Positions 43,289 to 55,239 of a stretch of 64,000 nucleotides of DNA are shown piece by piece. A program made the position numbers and the translations under genes. The number at the start of each line of letters is the position of its first letter. The stretch's first letter is position 1. Location: contig MSED01000001.1 in the NCBI GenBank assembly GCA_002099365.1, forward strand, positions 3,968,001 to 4,032,000, written 5' to 3'. The notes under the pieces were generated by a model, which saw nothing but the letters and a program-made list of their open reading frames with translations, searched no databases and was not told the DNA's origin. The DNA is from Phialophora verrucosa (Eukaryota > Ascomycota > Eurotiomycetes > Chaetothyriales > Herpotrichiellaceae).

Positions 43289-44740
43289 CTACTTCTTCAT
43301 CGCTTTCTCCGGCTTCTCAGCCAACAACTTGCACCATTTCCTCCACTCACTTGCCGCCTTGTTGAACACGCGCTTCAAATCCTCCTTCACCTCCTGCATC
43401 TCCCAGTGCTCGTCCTCCCAGTTCCTGTCCTCAGTGTCCCGGCTGGACGCCCATCCAATAGCTTCCAGCACATCACTCTCGGTCGGCGAGTGCTCGTAAC
43501 GGGGAAACAGCTTGGAATCGACCTTGTGGCATTCGGCGTCGAGATATTTGCGCAGGACTTCGACGCGCTGGGAGTGTGTGAACGTGAGTTTCAGCTTGTT
43601 GGACTCGTCTTCGTGGTTGGGGCTGGCGTGCGTCGAGCTCGTGAGCCTCTTGGTGACACTCCGGGCGGTCTTGGCCCCGCGGAAACTCGAGTACGCCCAG
43701 ACGGTGTCGATCTCGCCGAGCCCGCCGAACGGCCAGATGAAGGTCGCGAGGATGTCGATCCCATACGCCACGGGCATCAACCCCGTGGCAATGACCGTGT
43801 CTCTCTGCGCCTTGGACTTCGTCCGCAGCATCGTGTTCACAAACTCTTCGCGCATCTGCTCGTTCGTGAGCTGCATGGCTGGCGGGTAGATCAGGACCAT
43901 CTCCTCCACGTCGACGGTCTTATGCGTGTCGTGGCCTTCGTTGTCGCTGTGATCCTTCTCGGTGTCGGACTGAGGTCCAGGTGAGACTCGGCCCAGGAAA
44001 TCCAGATTCGAGGACGTGGTCTTGTGGATCGCCCAGTCGATCCCGCGCGTGGCCTTTGATTTCACGCCCTTCCAGCTGGCCGTCTTGGCGGTGCTGGTCT
44101 TCGCGGACCGGACTTCTTCTTGCCATTTTCGTTGCACCTTGTGCAGCTTGGCTTCCTTTTCACCCTCGGCAGGTTTGCTGAGTGGGGGTGGTGGAGGAGT
44201 GTAGATCATGAAGCGCTTGGGGATGGTCTCGGGGTCGACGCTGGGCAGCACGGGTCGCGGGAATGGGACCAGATATCCTATCAGTTTGTGAGGATCCCGA
44301 ATGTAATGAATGGGGTTGGAAGGGTTGTCGTCCTCTGGAAAAGTCTGCTTGATCCGCTGTGGGGGAGGCTGGAATTGTTGGTATTGTCGGCCATGAGCGT
44401 AGTCTGCTGGATTGTAGGCTGGAGGTTGTGCATAAACCGGAGCTCCGGCCTCGACGTCAAATCCTCCGTGAGGAGCAGGTCGTTGTGGTAGAGATGGAGG
44501 AGGAGGCTCGTAGCTAGGCACCGGCACTGGCGCTGGCACTGGCGCTGGCATCTGTTGCGCTGGAGGCGGTTGCGGCAGTTGAGGATAATACTGTCCCTGT
44601 GGTTGATATCCGGTGTTATACTCCGAATGCATGTTCATTGGCTGTTCGGTAGCAGGAATTGTGTTCAAGGATTGTGGTCCACTTTGCGCCGGAAGTTCAG
44701 CTGGAAGGTCGTAGTTGGGATTCTGGTGAGGGTTCGCCAT
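43289..44740 (-). CDS. Conserved Pro/Gln-rich protein of unknown function (483 aa)
   Basis: The frame is open further upstream to 44968, but the ATG at 44740 (MANPHQNPNYDLPAELPAQ) begins the coherent part and has a TTATAA element 56 bp before it. Residues 1-160 are Pro/Gln/Tyr-rich with Pro-Ala-Pro-Val repeats. The second half is folded-looking, with TNEQMREEFVNTMLRTKSKA, VIATGLMPVAYGIDILATFI (weakly hydrophobic, possibly membrane-binding) and an acidic/Trp-rich C-terminus. The pattern recalls a widespread ascomycete family with no assigned role. No catalytic motif is seen. Single exon. Confidence 0.75.
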   Translation of the reverse strand: MANPHQNPNYDLPAELPAQSGPQSLNTIPATEQPMNMHSEYNTGYQPQGQYYPQLPQPPPAQQMPAPVPAPVPVPSYEPPPPSLPQRPAPHGGFDVEAGAPVYAQPPAYNPADYAHGRQYQQFQPPPQRIKQTFPEDDNPSNPIHYIRDPHKLIGYLVPFPRPVLPSVDPETIPKRFMIYTPPPPPLSKPAEGEKEAKLHKVQRKWQEEVRSAKTSTAKTASWKGVKSKATRGIDWAIHKTTSSNLDFLGRVSPGPQSDTEKDHSDNEGHDTHKTVDVEEMVLIYPPAMQLTNEQMREEFVNTMLRTKSKAQRDTVIATGLMPVAYGIDILATFIWPFGGLGEIDTVWAYSSFRGAKTARSVTKRLTSSTHASPNHEDESNKLKLTFTHSQRVEVLRKYLDAECHKVDSKLFPRYEHSPTESDVLEAIGWASSRDTEDRNWEDEHWEMQEVKEDLKRVFNKAASEWRKWCKLLAEKPEKAMKK

Positions 44741-45420
44741 TGCGGGAAGAGGTTGAATTGAGGTCCTGGCGTTGAGAGTGCTTCGACCTGGACTGTTATA
44801 AGGCCGGTTTACTTCTTTCCAGTGTACTTGCTGGTGAAAGTTACAGTTGTGGTGACCAACCGTCTTCAACACCAATATCACTGGGTTCGAACTTGGAACG
44901 ATATATGCACTCGAACCTGTTCCAAGGGACGCGTCGCCATATGACGTCGATCTCGAGGCTGGTGTCACTTGTTCCTCGCTTCCGCACTTCTCCGGCGGCC
45001 CTTAGCAGGCATCCGGATAATCTCAATGAGAAGTGGTGGTCATAGTGGCGCAGGCAACGCAAGGCCTGGTAGGCCCCAACATCTTCGCTCATAAGCCACG
45101 CGATCGTCGCAGACAAGCAATTGCAAGCATCATAAGCTTCGTGTCGATCACCAAGCGATACATTTTTATCGGCATAGGATGAAGCATGAGTGCCAAGATA
45201 GTGGCATATTTCGATATGCACGGGACATCAAAAGATAGATCGTCGGACTGAATTATTTTTCTCGCTGTCCCTGAGTAGAAGATGAGTTTGTACAAGAAGT
45301 CCGAATGAATGACCAAGTGGAGGAAATCGCGCGCTTATATCCATCAAGTCGTCAATCCCAGCACCACGTTAATGCCCTCCTCAATGCCTGCCGCTGGCCG
45401 ATGCCTGGTCCTGACAAGGC
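44741..45420. other. Intergenic region with TATA-like element
   Basis: Upstream of the Pro-rich gene and 3' flank of FZO1. TTATAA at 44796-44801 is a candidate TATA. No other feature is supported. Confidence 0.45.
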
Positions 45421-48295
45421 TCAGAGTCGCCCAGGAGCATACGATCCTGCCGCGCCTGGTGGCCCTGCCTCCAGGTCAATGGCTGATATTCTTCTTCTCG
45501 CTTCCTCTGAGTCTCGGATAAGGTTGCTGAAGTACTTTCGTGCGACCTCACTTTCTTTCTTCGTCTTGGCAACGTCTTCCTTCTTCTGCCTTAATTCCTC
45601 AACAGTGTTCGCGAGGTCGGCTGTAAGATTTTGAGCTGGATACCGCAAGACACGGCGCACTTCGGACGCGATTCGATGGGCATTGCTATGAGTATAGTCC
45701 ATTTGGGCAAGGGTGGCCGAAAGTTTTTGTGCGAGTCGAGGAGGAAGTGTTTGCGGAATGGTAGAGAGAATGTAAGCTATCGTCAAAACAGCTAGAAGCA
45801 TCTGTGAGACACAAACTTGGTATTAACAGGGGTGAAGGGTCAAACTTACCAGCTGCAACCATGCCGGGCAAAACCAGTCTCCTCAAATTCCGACTTCCGA
45901 TGATCTTAGCCGCGCCAAAGGCCCCGTCGACCCAGCCAACACCCCCCACAGCCCTGGTTCCCAACGTTCCGGCAACAGTGAGAGCCAGGCCTGTCCCCAC
46001 GGTCTTCTCTTGCCGCTCCCACACACCAGCTACGTCGAAGAAGTCCCAGATCTCCACATCCGTGTCAACAGACCGGACCAGGGCATCCTTCCTTCGTTGA
46101 AACATTTTGTCGGCGGCAAAGTTGAGGTTCTCATAACTGTTGCCGACATGTAACAATCCCAGAGACTTGATCATGCTAACTCCCTGAACTGTTCTCGCTC
46201 GTCCGTAGTTCTCACAACTGGTGACCGCAGCAGAGATTTGCTCGAGCATGGCGACCCGGAGATCCTCTGCGTATTGGAATGCGGAAAACAGGCCAGGATA
46301 CTCGACACCATGGTCTTGCTTCCCCACATTCGCGATGGTGCTGGACAGTGTTGAGCGCGTGTGATTGTACACCTCCGTTGAGGTGGAGTCGATCTCCTTT
46401 TCAACTTGTTCCGACACTGCAACCCGCTGTTTCTGCTTCTCTTCGAATTCTGGGATGATCTCGAAAAGCTCTTTAGACACTCGATCGAGTTCGGCCTGAG
46501 CAACATCACGATTCACCGTGGCAAGGACGTTCATATCGCCCAGGCAGTTCAATAGATACGTCTTCGCCGGTGCCAACTTTGACCTTGCTCTCTTCTCGAG
46601 TACAAACCTTCGCAGGGCACTTTCAAGGACTTCAAAGTCTCGGATTTTCTCCTTATCCTTTCCCTTGCCTTTGTCTGATCCGCCGCCGTCGTCGTCATCA
46701 TCGGGAGGTGAAGGGCCTGAACCACCATTTCCACCATCTCCTCCGGATGGCATCAAGGAAGGCACCATGGGAATAGCATTGCTGGAAACAAAGTGTACCA
46801 GCTCTTGCGCCTCTTTAAAGGTTTGTGGACTGAGTTTTTGCAGTTGCTCAAGTATCATCTTCTGGCACCGTTCCTTGTCGCGGATGTTGTCAAATCCATT
46901 AACCACCATGAAAATATAGGCCTTCTCATGGGCAGCTTGCCATATGAATTCCTTGGCAGAAAGTGTAAAATGATTGGCGGCCGAAACCACGAAGACCACC
47001 ACGTCAATTTCTTCCTGTCGAGCAAACACTGCCGTTGTCTTGACCGAGTCTGAGTTTAGGCCTGGGGCGTCGATGAGTGCAATGTCAACCACACCGTTGT
47101 TCAACAGTGATTGATCGATGGACCTGACATCCTTGACATAGACTTTGCACTGCATGTAGCGATCGTTGTCGACCACGATCTTGTCCAGTTCGGATAATGA
47201 GTACGAGTCGTAGGTGCTTTCGTCATTCCGGTCGTAGATAGTATCTTTGTGCACGGCATGAACCTCCTCAACTCCGCCGTTGTCCCTAGCGTCCAATACC
47301 TCGCAAAAAATACTCGTACACGGTTGTTGATCCTCAGGCAGGACCTTCCGCCGCAGGAGGGCATTGCAGAATGTCGACTTTCCGGCGTTCAGATCGCCGG
47401 TTACCAATACCTTGCTTGAGGTATCCTCGATCCGATCTCGGAGAGCCAACAAGTGGCGGACGCTGTGACTGATCTTTCCGTCCAGGAGCGATGCAATTGA
47501 CTTCTTCTCCAGCGAATGTACCAATTCCGTCTGGGATAATGCGCCAACTTTCAGATCAAGTTTGAGGATGGAAAACTCTTGCGCGATCTGCGGCGTGATG
47601 AGTCGGGGTTCAGGAGTCTTCCGCGCCTGTACCTGCGAGCTGGATTCTCCGGTGGTGTCTTCCCCTATCGAAGTCCCAGCTCTTCTTAGTGCCGCTGGCC
47701 GATCGTGCGCGGCCTTCTTAAGGAAAATCTGCCGTGACAGGTCTGTCGCATCTCGGGTTGACTGCGCATGTGGCATGGCCGGCCTAGAGAGGTCCGTTCC
47801 GGTGTCGGGTCTCTGAACTGTAGGATAGTGCGCAGGCCATTGCGCATTCATCTCCTGTAGCTGCTTGAGCAGTTCGACGGTCTGCGAAATGGCCTTCGCG
47901 AGGGCTACGCGATTCTGGTTGTAATAGAGCTGATGGACATGGCTTGCGAGGGCTCGTTTCTCCGTCTCTGATATAGTCGGGGGATGTCCAGTGATCTGAG
48001 GGGTGTGTGCGGGTGTCGGTCGGTCCCTTAGCAGCTCATCCTCCCACGCGCGCATCTCGCCACCGGATTGCTGCACATCACCGGGCATGCTGCCATAGCC
48101 CGAGTCTCGTTCCAACTGTTCCATCAGGGCCGCAGCATGAGACGGCTGCGAGCCATTGCCAACAGTCATGTACTGGGGCTGATAGGAGGGTGCGGGCGAT
48201 GCCACTTCGTCGTGTCCGAAGTAGTCGCTGGATGATGTAGGGTCTTGGTTTGGCCGCGAAGAACCTTCGCCTGCAGCGTTGCCGGAGTGGCTCAT
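45421..48295 (-). CDS. FZO1: Mitofusin Fzo1, mitochondrial outer-membrane fusion GTPase
   Basis: Dynamin-family GTPase that tethers and fuses mitochondrial outer membranes. Exons 48295-45850 and 45791-45421 join over a 58-nt intron (GTAAGT donor, CTTCTAG acceptor) to 938 aa. This acceptor rather than the nearer CACAG keeps the frame and rebuilds the membrane segment MVAAAVLTIAYILSTIPQTL. The GTPase motifs are visible: P-loop LVTGDLNAGKSTFCNALLRR, DAPGL for G3, and VVNGFDN at the G4 position. Heptad-repeat regions flank the paired membrane segments (VGTGLALTVAGTLGTRAVGG region and the one above), and the C-terminal coiled coil follows. An acidic Gly/Asp-rich loop interrupts the GTPase domain's end. 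The long disordered N-terminus is usual in fungal Fzo1. It is head-to-head with VPS2. Confidence 0.95.
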
Positions 48296-48648
48296 TGTTG
48301 AAGCGGGCGTGATTTATCTGCAGCTGGGAATGGTGGCTTTCAGCGGATCTGCAGAGCCATTCATGTCCATAGCGATGTTTGTAGACGATCAAGCGAAGAA
48401 TAAATTGTGAATTGTTGTCCACGTCAGTCTGTCCCTGACACAAGAATTGCAGGTGCAGTGACCTGACCTGCAACCGTCCCGACGTTGTTCCGGCCTGCAA
48501 CGTCATTGGCGCTCCGGAGGCTCCAAGAAACAATCAACACTCTCCCACCGCAGCAGGACACCAGTGACAGCCCTGAATTCAAGACCGCAGTTTCCGAACA
48601 TTTGAGGTCCCTAGCACACCTTACGGGGCATCCTACCCACTCTCCACC
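48296..48648. promoter_or_regulatory. Shared divergent promoter of FZO1 and VPS2
   Basis: Only 353 bp separate the two start codons, which point away from each other. The region must hold both core promoters. No consensus TATA was seen. Confidence 0.6.
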
Positions 48649-49479
48649 ATGAATGTGAGCCATCTACATCCCGGCATTTGCGTAGATAACCCCAACTAAC
48701 CGCTACCACCACCAGATCATAGAATGGGCCTTCGGCAAGCGAATGACGCCGGCAGAACGTCTGCGCAAACACCAACGTGCACTCGAGAAGACACAAAGAG
48801 AACTCGACCGTGAGCGTGTCAAGCTTGAGAATCAAGAGAAGAAGCTGGTTGCAGATATCAAGAAGAGCGCAAAGAATGGTCAGATTGGCGCCTGTAAGAT
48901 CCAGGCGAAGGATTTGGTCCGGACAAGGCGGTATATCCAGAAGTTTTACCAGATGAGGACTCAGTTGCAGGCCATTAGCTTGAGGATACAGGTATTCATT
49001 TCTGCTGTCGATAGCACGATCGCCAACCGCTGACCGAGTTCTCCGCAGACTGTCCGGAGCAATGAACAAATGATGCAGTCCATGAAGGGCGCTACGATGC
49101 TTCTAGGCAGCATGAACCGCCAGATGAACTTGCCGGCACTCCAGCGCATCGCCATGGAATTCGAGCGCGAGAATGACATCATGGACCAGCGCCAGGAGAT
49201 GATGGATGATGCCATCGACGATGTTACAGGGCTTGAAGATGAAGAGGAGGGCGAGGAAGTGGTAAATCAAGTGCTCGACGAGATTGGCGTTGATCTGAAC
49301 AATGCCGTAAGTTTGTTGCGCTGCTCGTTCATTCCCGTTGCTAATGAGAGTGCTAGCTGGGTGAGACACCGACAGGAATACAGAAAGCGGCTGTACCGGA
49401 AGGCCGGGTCGCCCAAGCCATAGGTGGTGGAGGCGAGGACGACGATCTGCAAGCGCGCCTCGACAGTTTGCGAAAGTAA
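48649..49479 (+). CDS. DID4: ESCRT-III subunit Vps2/Did4
   Basis: Endosomal membrane-remodelling subunit that with Vps24 caps Snf7 filaments and recruits the Vps4 ATPase. Four exons (48649-48654, 48716-48991, 49049-49306, 49357-49479) join over introns of 61, 57 and 50 nt to 220 aa. The first coding exon is only six bases (ATGAAT). The protein is nearly the family consensus: IIEWAFGKRMTPAERLRKHQ, KSAKNGQIGACKIQAKDLVR, MMQSMKGATMLLGSMNRQMN and an acidic segment. It ends in the MIM1 motif DLQARLDSLRK that binds the Vps4 MIT domain. Length is normal and nothing is missing. It is also relevant to the PalH gene 10 kb downstream, because Rim/Pal pH signalling uses ESCRT-III. Confidence 0.98.
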
Positions 49480-49975
49480 TGACTGGGAGCAGAATTATCT
49501 GAGACAAACGAATATCGCATCAAGCACGGCGCCAGGAGTTATGGTAGACGCATCGTTTTTTCCTGGTGTTGGGTAATTTTGTACGCAGAATGATTTCCAT
49601 CCCACCGGGCAATTCTATCAGCGGTTAAGAAATGGCTTGTCTATCAACGGTTAAGAAATGGCTTGTCGACCGTTCCTGGGGATGGAAGAATCCTGTTTGT
49701 AAATGTGGCTACCCAAAGAAAACAGGTGTATAGTTGAAGTGAAAGATGCACCAGGCACCTAAAAGGCATACTCCCTTAACGATACTAAGACCAGACAGTC
49801 CCCAGCCTCCAATCCGAAATAGGAGCCGCATGACATGTTCGTGAAACGGAGCTCCGGCAACCAACCCAAGGCGGGTGTTACTCCATGGCCTTTCCCGCTT
49901 GGTTCCTTGACTGAGTCTATTGTTACAATGTACACCGAAACGCTAAAGCGGACCATACGTGGTCGTATAGTCTCA
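49480..49975. other. Convergent intergenic region with tandem duplication
   Basis: The 3' ends of VPS2 and the CAP gene face each other. The 26-bp duplication at 49616-49667 is the only notable structure. Confidence 0.55.
49616..49667. repeat. 26-bp tandem duplication
   Basis: Two adjacent copies of a 26-bp unit (starting TATCA, containing GGTTAAGAAATGGCTTGTC) differ at one position (G/A). It lies in the 3' flank of VPS2. Confidence 0.9.
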
Positions 49976-51555
49976 TCAATTGGGCAGGATTTCTGTGACG
50001 GGCTGACCCAGAGGAGCGCCAACTTGACTGTACGCGCCTTGGATATTGCCTGACTTGCGGATCAGCACACGCTGGCAAGATTGAAAGGGGGGGAGTCATA
50101 CCTGGTGGGCTATAGTTGCAAACTGTGAAATAAGGGCTGGTGCCAGACCCGGTATTGGCCAATCCGTCAGGACAATATTGGGTCGCACAGCCAACGTCAC
50201 GCGTGTCTTTCCACACGATCTGTGAGAAGTGACCCCAATTGTTGAAGTTGGACATATCGACGTTGTCCTGGCCATAGGGCAGCGGATAGTTTGGCATCTC
50301 CGTATTGTACATGCTGTTGCCGATCATAGAAGGTACTCGATCGGCTGTATACCCGGCGCCGATATTCTGCCCATAACCTCCTCCGCCAGCGGTGCTGATT
50401 GGAAAACAGGGAATTAGCTCTTCCTCAACCGAGATTGCGTAGAATGTAAGAAAGTCGGGTCACTTACGTATTGTGAGCATAGACGCAAGTGGCAGCAATA
50501 TCTGCCGCAATGCTGGCCAGATTATCAGACCAAGTTAAGTCAGCAGCTGTATGATTCGATCGATGAACGTTATGTGCTTCCAGAATGGCGTCGATGGGGC
50601 TAAGTGAGCTCACATCGTCCGTCACGACAGCGCCAGGCGGAGTAGTGGTGGAGGAAGTAGTCACAGAGGAAGCGCCGCTAGTGGTCGTCAACAGAGTAGT
50701 GCTAGAAGCAGGCGACTCGGTCGTAGATGAGTTTGGAAGGGAAGTGCTTGTGAATGCCGTGCTAGAATCTATCGAACTGCTGGTAGATGAGGTCGAAGAG
50801 GAGCTCGTGGTAAAGCTTGTCGAGAAACTGCTAGGCACCGATGAACTCGTGGTACTGTCTTCCGCCGAGCTGGCGCCGGTACTGCTCGGGGTAGACGAAG
50901 CAGACAAGGCAGTTGAGGTAGATGATGTGGTTGAGCCTCCAATCGGACCGAGGCCGCTGCTTACACTGGTGGAAGTTGTTGTCATGGCGATGCTGCTGCC
51001 GAAATTGCTGCTTCCTGAAGTCGACATGCTGGAAGATGCTGAAGTGGAGCCTCCGGTTGGCCCGCTGCCACCGTGACTACTTGTTATTGAGGTGGAAGTC
51101 GACAAAGAAGTGCTCGGGTTTGGACCAGGGTATCCGTGAGTTCTAGAAGTCGTAGATCCACCAATGGGTCCAGCACCAGACGATGAGCTGAGGATTCGTG
51201 ACGAAGCGGGCTCCCTTGAAGAAGCGAGCGACTTGGTGATGTATGAGCCAAACCAGTCGGCCCATGGCCCATTGTTAGCGTTTGTAGGGAGAGGACCAGC
51301 GTTGGTGAGAGGCTTTCCGGGCCTTGGAGGGAAATGGGGCCCAAATGGCCCAAAGGGTGGCCCAGGCTCCCGAAAGAGTTGATTGCCTTCGCTTCGAGGG
51401 ACCGGGGTCACCACGTGCTCCTCACCATTGCAGGGACAGGATTGAATAGCCCTTGTCACCGTTTCTGTCAAAGTAACGTCCCTCAACCAGTTATTCCATG
51501 AGCCGAGAGCCTGCCCGCTAGCAGCCAGCACGATGAATGTTGACGAGACTTTCAT
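49976..51555 (-). CDS. Secreted CAP/SCP-domain protein (Pry/PR-1-like) with Ser/Thr-rich stalk
   Basis: Exons 51555-50468, 50394-50102 and 50049-49976 join over introns of 73 and 52 nt to 484 aa. A signal peptide (MKVSSTFIVLAASGQALG) is followed by a Pro-rich part and a long Ser/Thr-rich stalk, probably heavily O-glycosylated (about residues 110-320). It contains repeats of GPIGGST/GPTGGST. The CAP domain spans about residues 330-484: ILEAHNVHRSNHTAADLTW, YGQNIGAGY, HFSQIVWKDTRDVGCATQYC and VCNYSPPGN are all present after splicing. Yeast Pry proteins of this family bind and export sterols and fatty acids; a similar role is an inference. The start at 51555 is chosen over the longer frame because it begins with the signal peptide. 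Confidence 0.93.
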
Positions 51556-52907
51556 GCTGAAGGATGGTAGCCGGCGACTGGAGAAGCCTGGGACAAGAGG
51601 AACACACAATTGGGCAAAGGCAAAAGAAAGAGAGAGTGACTTAGGTAAGTTATTTTGCACTTCGAAAGAAAGAACAGTGAGGCCTTAGCTGTCGAACATG
51701 ATGGCGGTATCCACGACATTTATGTCTTCTTTCCATCGAGGCAGGTGGCGGCGATTTGGGGGCATCATGAGAAGGCCGTGTTCAACACCGGGTTGACACT
51801 CCTCCGCCAGTGGATAAGTCGAAGAAATTAGACGTGCGGTAGACTGCTGTCATAGCAACTGCCCCAAGCTTCGACCGCATTATACAGAGTGGAATGCGTC
51901 GAGAACCAGTATGTTGGAACGAACAGGTCGTCCAGGAGACAATGCTTTGTTCGGCGAAAAGAACAGGTCCTGAATCGATGACAGAAATCGTCCCGAAGAG
52001 GTGTGCATGAGATATTTCTCATTGGGCATGGGAATGTTCTCATACCAGAGAGTTACAACATGGGATCATACCGGGAAAGGGGGAGGGGTTCCCAGCCGTT
52101 TGGGTGTGGACTGAGGCTTGCTGTTTGGTACAACTTGTGGCTTGATTTGGAGCTTACCGATGGTCCTAGCAGGGGTGCGAGCAAGCTGCCAAAGTGACAC
52201 ACGTATAAATGGGAAATCGCGGACTGGTAGGTCTGGAATATAGCGGGGTTGTGTAACGGCAAGCCAGGAGCTGTTGACAAGGCTGTCAAGCCTTGATATC
52301 GAAATCACACAACAACCCTCCCATGTCCCAAACGTCAGCTGAACCGTCCGCAGGCGTACCCAGATTCCTGCATTCTCATTAGCAACCTCGATGAGGATAC
52401 CCATCTGTGCTGTGAAACAGGTATGTGTGTTTCAGTTGCGACCGTGAGATTGGAGGAGCGCTCCGTTTCCGTTGAGCTTCGGTACAGCTTGCAAGTTCTT
52501 TCGGTGAGCATGTTCCCCGAATGGGCAATGCAACGACTATCTGTTTATACTTCGTCGATTCTGAGCAGGATTCGGTGAGAAGAAGGTCGTGGATGGCAGA
52601 GCGGACAAAATTCACTCTCGCATGCCGCCGAGGCCACTTATCCTACTCGGCAGAACCTCGGCTCATTATTTCGCTGCAGTTCTCCGCGTTCCGCCCAACT
52701 GCGGTTGTCATTGGCTCGAGGCAAACATCACTGGATAATTAATTGCTGGTGATGAGGCGCTGCAAACAGCAGATGTAGAGTCTGACCTCCTCTTACTCTG
52801 ATCATAACCTCTGAGATACCCTAACGCACACGCGATCTTGCACTGCCGACCGTGCAGCAGACCTTCGTGTCGTGTCACCGCGATGTGCCGGCTCAGAACC
52901 GCAACCA
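51556..52907. other. Divergent intergenic region, no gene seen
   Basis: About 1.35 kb between the CAP gene and the UVRAG-like gene, which diverge. Short frames occur without domain or splice support. Confidence 0.5.
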
Positions 52908-54868
52908 ATGGCCGAACAAGGAGATGATCCCGTGGTTCATGCGAAGGTTCATGAGCGGCCGTTCCTCTATTCCTGGGTCAGTACTGCCCTGCTGGAATCA
53001 TCTCACACCAGCTCATACTGTGTTAGAATCGCCGGCTGCGGCATCTGCACGGAATCTCCCTGCGCAACCTTCATGTAACGCCAGCGAGTCCCAAAGCGAA
53101 GAGCAAGGCGACAACGGATGATGATGCTCCCTACAACCTTGTTTCCCCGGCCAGGCGCGCATTACAAGGGGATTCCAGTCCGCTGACACACTCATGGTCC
53201 TTCACAAATCTCCCCTCCGCGAGCGATGAGGCTGCAAACGCTGGTGGCCCGCACAGAGCAGCCACGTCTTTTGAGAGGATCGAGAAGCAACAGAGCAGGC
53301 CTGGCGGAACCAGGATGCGCAGAAGAAGTACTCTCCACTGGGCTACAACAAGTCCACGCATGCGACAGTCGAAGCTGGAAGACATTGTCGTTAACCGCCT
53401 AGCGGATACCTGGATCTCTGTCCACTGTGCCGATATTTCCGAGCCTGTCTATATCAGTGAGGTGATAGAGAGATCGATGAATCCAAGCTTTGCATTCTTC
53501 GATATGGACAACATCGGTCCTCGGGTCTCAAGGTCTGATGAGTGTACTGTTCGCGTCTGGGCGCGGCCTTCGAAGACTGATAATTATTGCCTACTCGTGG
53601 AGTTGGAATTGAACCTGAGATCTTTACAATTCGTCGGACGAAGCCTCGAGAACTTCCATCATCCGCTGCCCCAAAACTGTATTCTTTTGCACCTATCAGA
53701 TGGCATCTATACCAGCTTCACGGACCTGCCGGCCGAACCTCATCCGATAACGGAGCATGCCGTCGATCACAGAGCTGGCACTAGTAAGCCTGGCTCAACC
53801 TTCGACGCTCTGATGCAACTTGCGAATTTGGATGAGTGCATTCAAGATGCTGTCAAAGTGAGGTCGCAACTTGAGGAGGACATCAACAGAATCCTTGCGG
53901 AAGCTCGTGTCCTCACTGTTGATGGCGCCGCACATCCTGAACTTGATGACGAAAGTCCTCAGGTCAAGGCTGCATTGGCGGCTGAGCAGAAACAGTTCCG
54001 ACAACTCAAGAAGAGGAAAGAAGAGCTGCGGCAGTCTCTGGAGCAGCGCAAGCAGGCTCTCTTGACGGGGCGCGAAGCCCAAGAGAAGTCCCAGGCACTG
54101 ATTGAAGCCGGGGACAGAGAGTCCAAAGAACTGGAAGGTCGACTGAAGCAAATCGAAACAGATTCTAGCGGCCAAATTAGGCGGATATGTGAGTCGCTTT
54201 CGACAATATTCCCCATCGAGCCGCTCAAGAACCGAACACTGCAATTCACCATCCGGGGCATCCATCTTCCCAACTCGGTCTACAACGACACGAACCGAGA
54301 CGAGATCGCTGCGGCTCTTGGATTCGTTGCTCAATTGGTGCATCAACTTGCCCTTTACCTGTCCACCTCTCTGCCCTACCCTCTAGAGCCTTCCGCGTCC
54401 ACCTCCTGCATATTTGACCCGATATCGATTGGACTGAGTCAGCGAAAATACCCACTGCACCCCACGACTGTGCCTTATAAGTTCGAGTATGGCGTCTTTT
54501 TGTTGAACAAAGACATTGAGTTCGTGATGAACCGGCAAGGCCTGCGAGTGCTTGACATCCGACATACACTTCCGAACCTCAAGTATTTGCTTTATGTGTT
54601 GACCGCTGGTACGGGAGAAATGCCAGCACGGAAGGCTGGAGGTGTCAGGGGCTTGCTGGGTGGTCGCTTGACCCCTGACCTCTTGCGCCGTACTAGCGAA
54701 GACAGTGTTCGGAGTCTGTCAGCCCCTCTCAAAGGAGATTTCACTGGCATGAAGACGAATGGCGGTGCCGTCCATAGCAAAGAGAAAGAGATTGACCCCT
54801 TTGTTACAACATCACCAGCAAAAGGACTGCCGTACAGACAGGGCTTCTCTCAGACGCCGCACAAGTAA
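52908..54868 (+). CDS. UVRAG/Vps38-like subunit of a PI3-kinase (Vps34) complex
   Basis: Exons 52908-52976 and 53027-54868 join over a 50-nt intron (GTCAGT donor, GTTAG acceptor) to 636 aa. The splice rebuilds ERPFLYSW-NRRLRHLHGISLRNLHV, which is the conserved opening of fungal UVRAG proteins. A C2-like region follows (about residues 130-240). A coiled coil rich in Glu/Gln/Lys occupies about 290-390 (EQKQFRQLKKRKEELRQSLE). The C-terminal BARA-type part has ALGFVAQLVHQLALYLSTSL and GVFLLNKDIEFVMNRQGLRV. This matches the UVRAG/Atg14 family. Vps38 directs the Vps34-Vps15-Vps30 kinase to endosomes for vacuolar sorting. Atg14 is the alternative, but the N-terminal RHLHGISLRN block favours UVRAG/Vps38. 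Confidence 0.88.
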
Positions 54869-55239
54869 GTATTGACATGAGATGTCCAGGTGGCAATGAA
54901 GAGTCTCTCGTTTCACGGCTCCCTCAATCCGCGCAGTCTTCCTCTCACGACGTTTTCGCACATCGGACACTGTTGTCATGATCGCCATGTCCGCACAAGT
55001 GTGGCCAAGGGCGGAGCGACAACTCCTCCGTCACTCCATTCAGCATATGTGCACATGTTAATAGTGATTGAATTTAATCCTGTTTCGCAACGGATACAAG
55101 AGCGTGGTACTGTATACTTTGGCCAAGACTTCCACTTCATTTAGCATGGTCTGAGCCGACATTGGATGCCAGAACATTTCAGGGTTCCCTATGGCTGCCA
55201 GAAAGCAGGACCGTGTCGCAGAACGGTCAGCTAGACTAG
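54869..55239. other. Short intergenic region, 5' exon of the next gene may lie here
   Basis: No supported gene. The start codon and first exon of the Zn2Cys6 regulator are expected in or near this stretch; an ATG at about 55191 (MAARKQDRVAERS) lacks a matching donor. Confidence 0.4.

Noticed and set aside
45804..45849. Fzo1 intron ending at the nearer CACAG or at CCAAG
   Set aside because: CACAG shifts the frame and destroys the membrane segment; CCAAG would make a 34-nt intron. CTTCTAG keeps frame and length.
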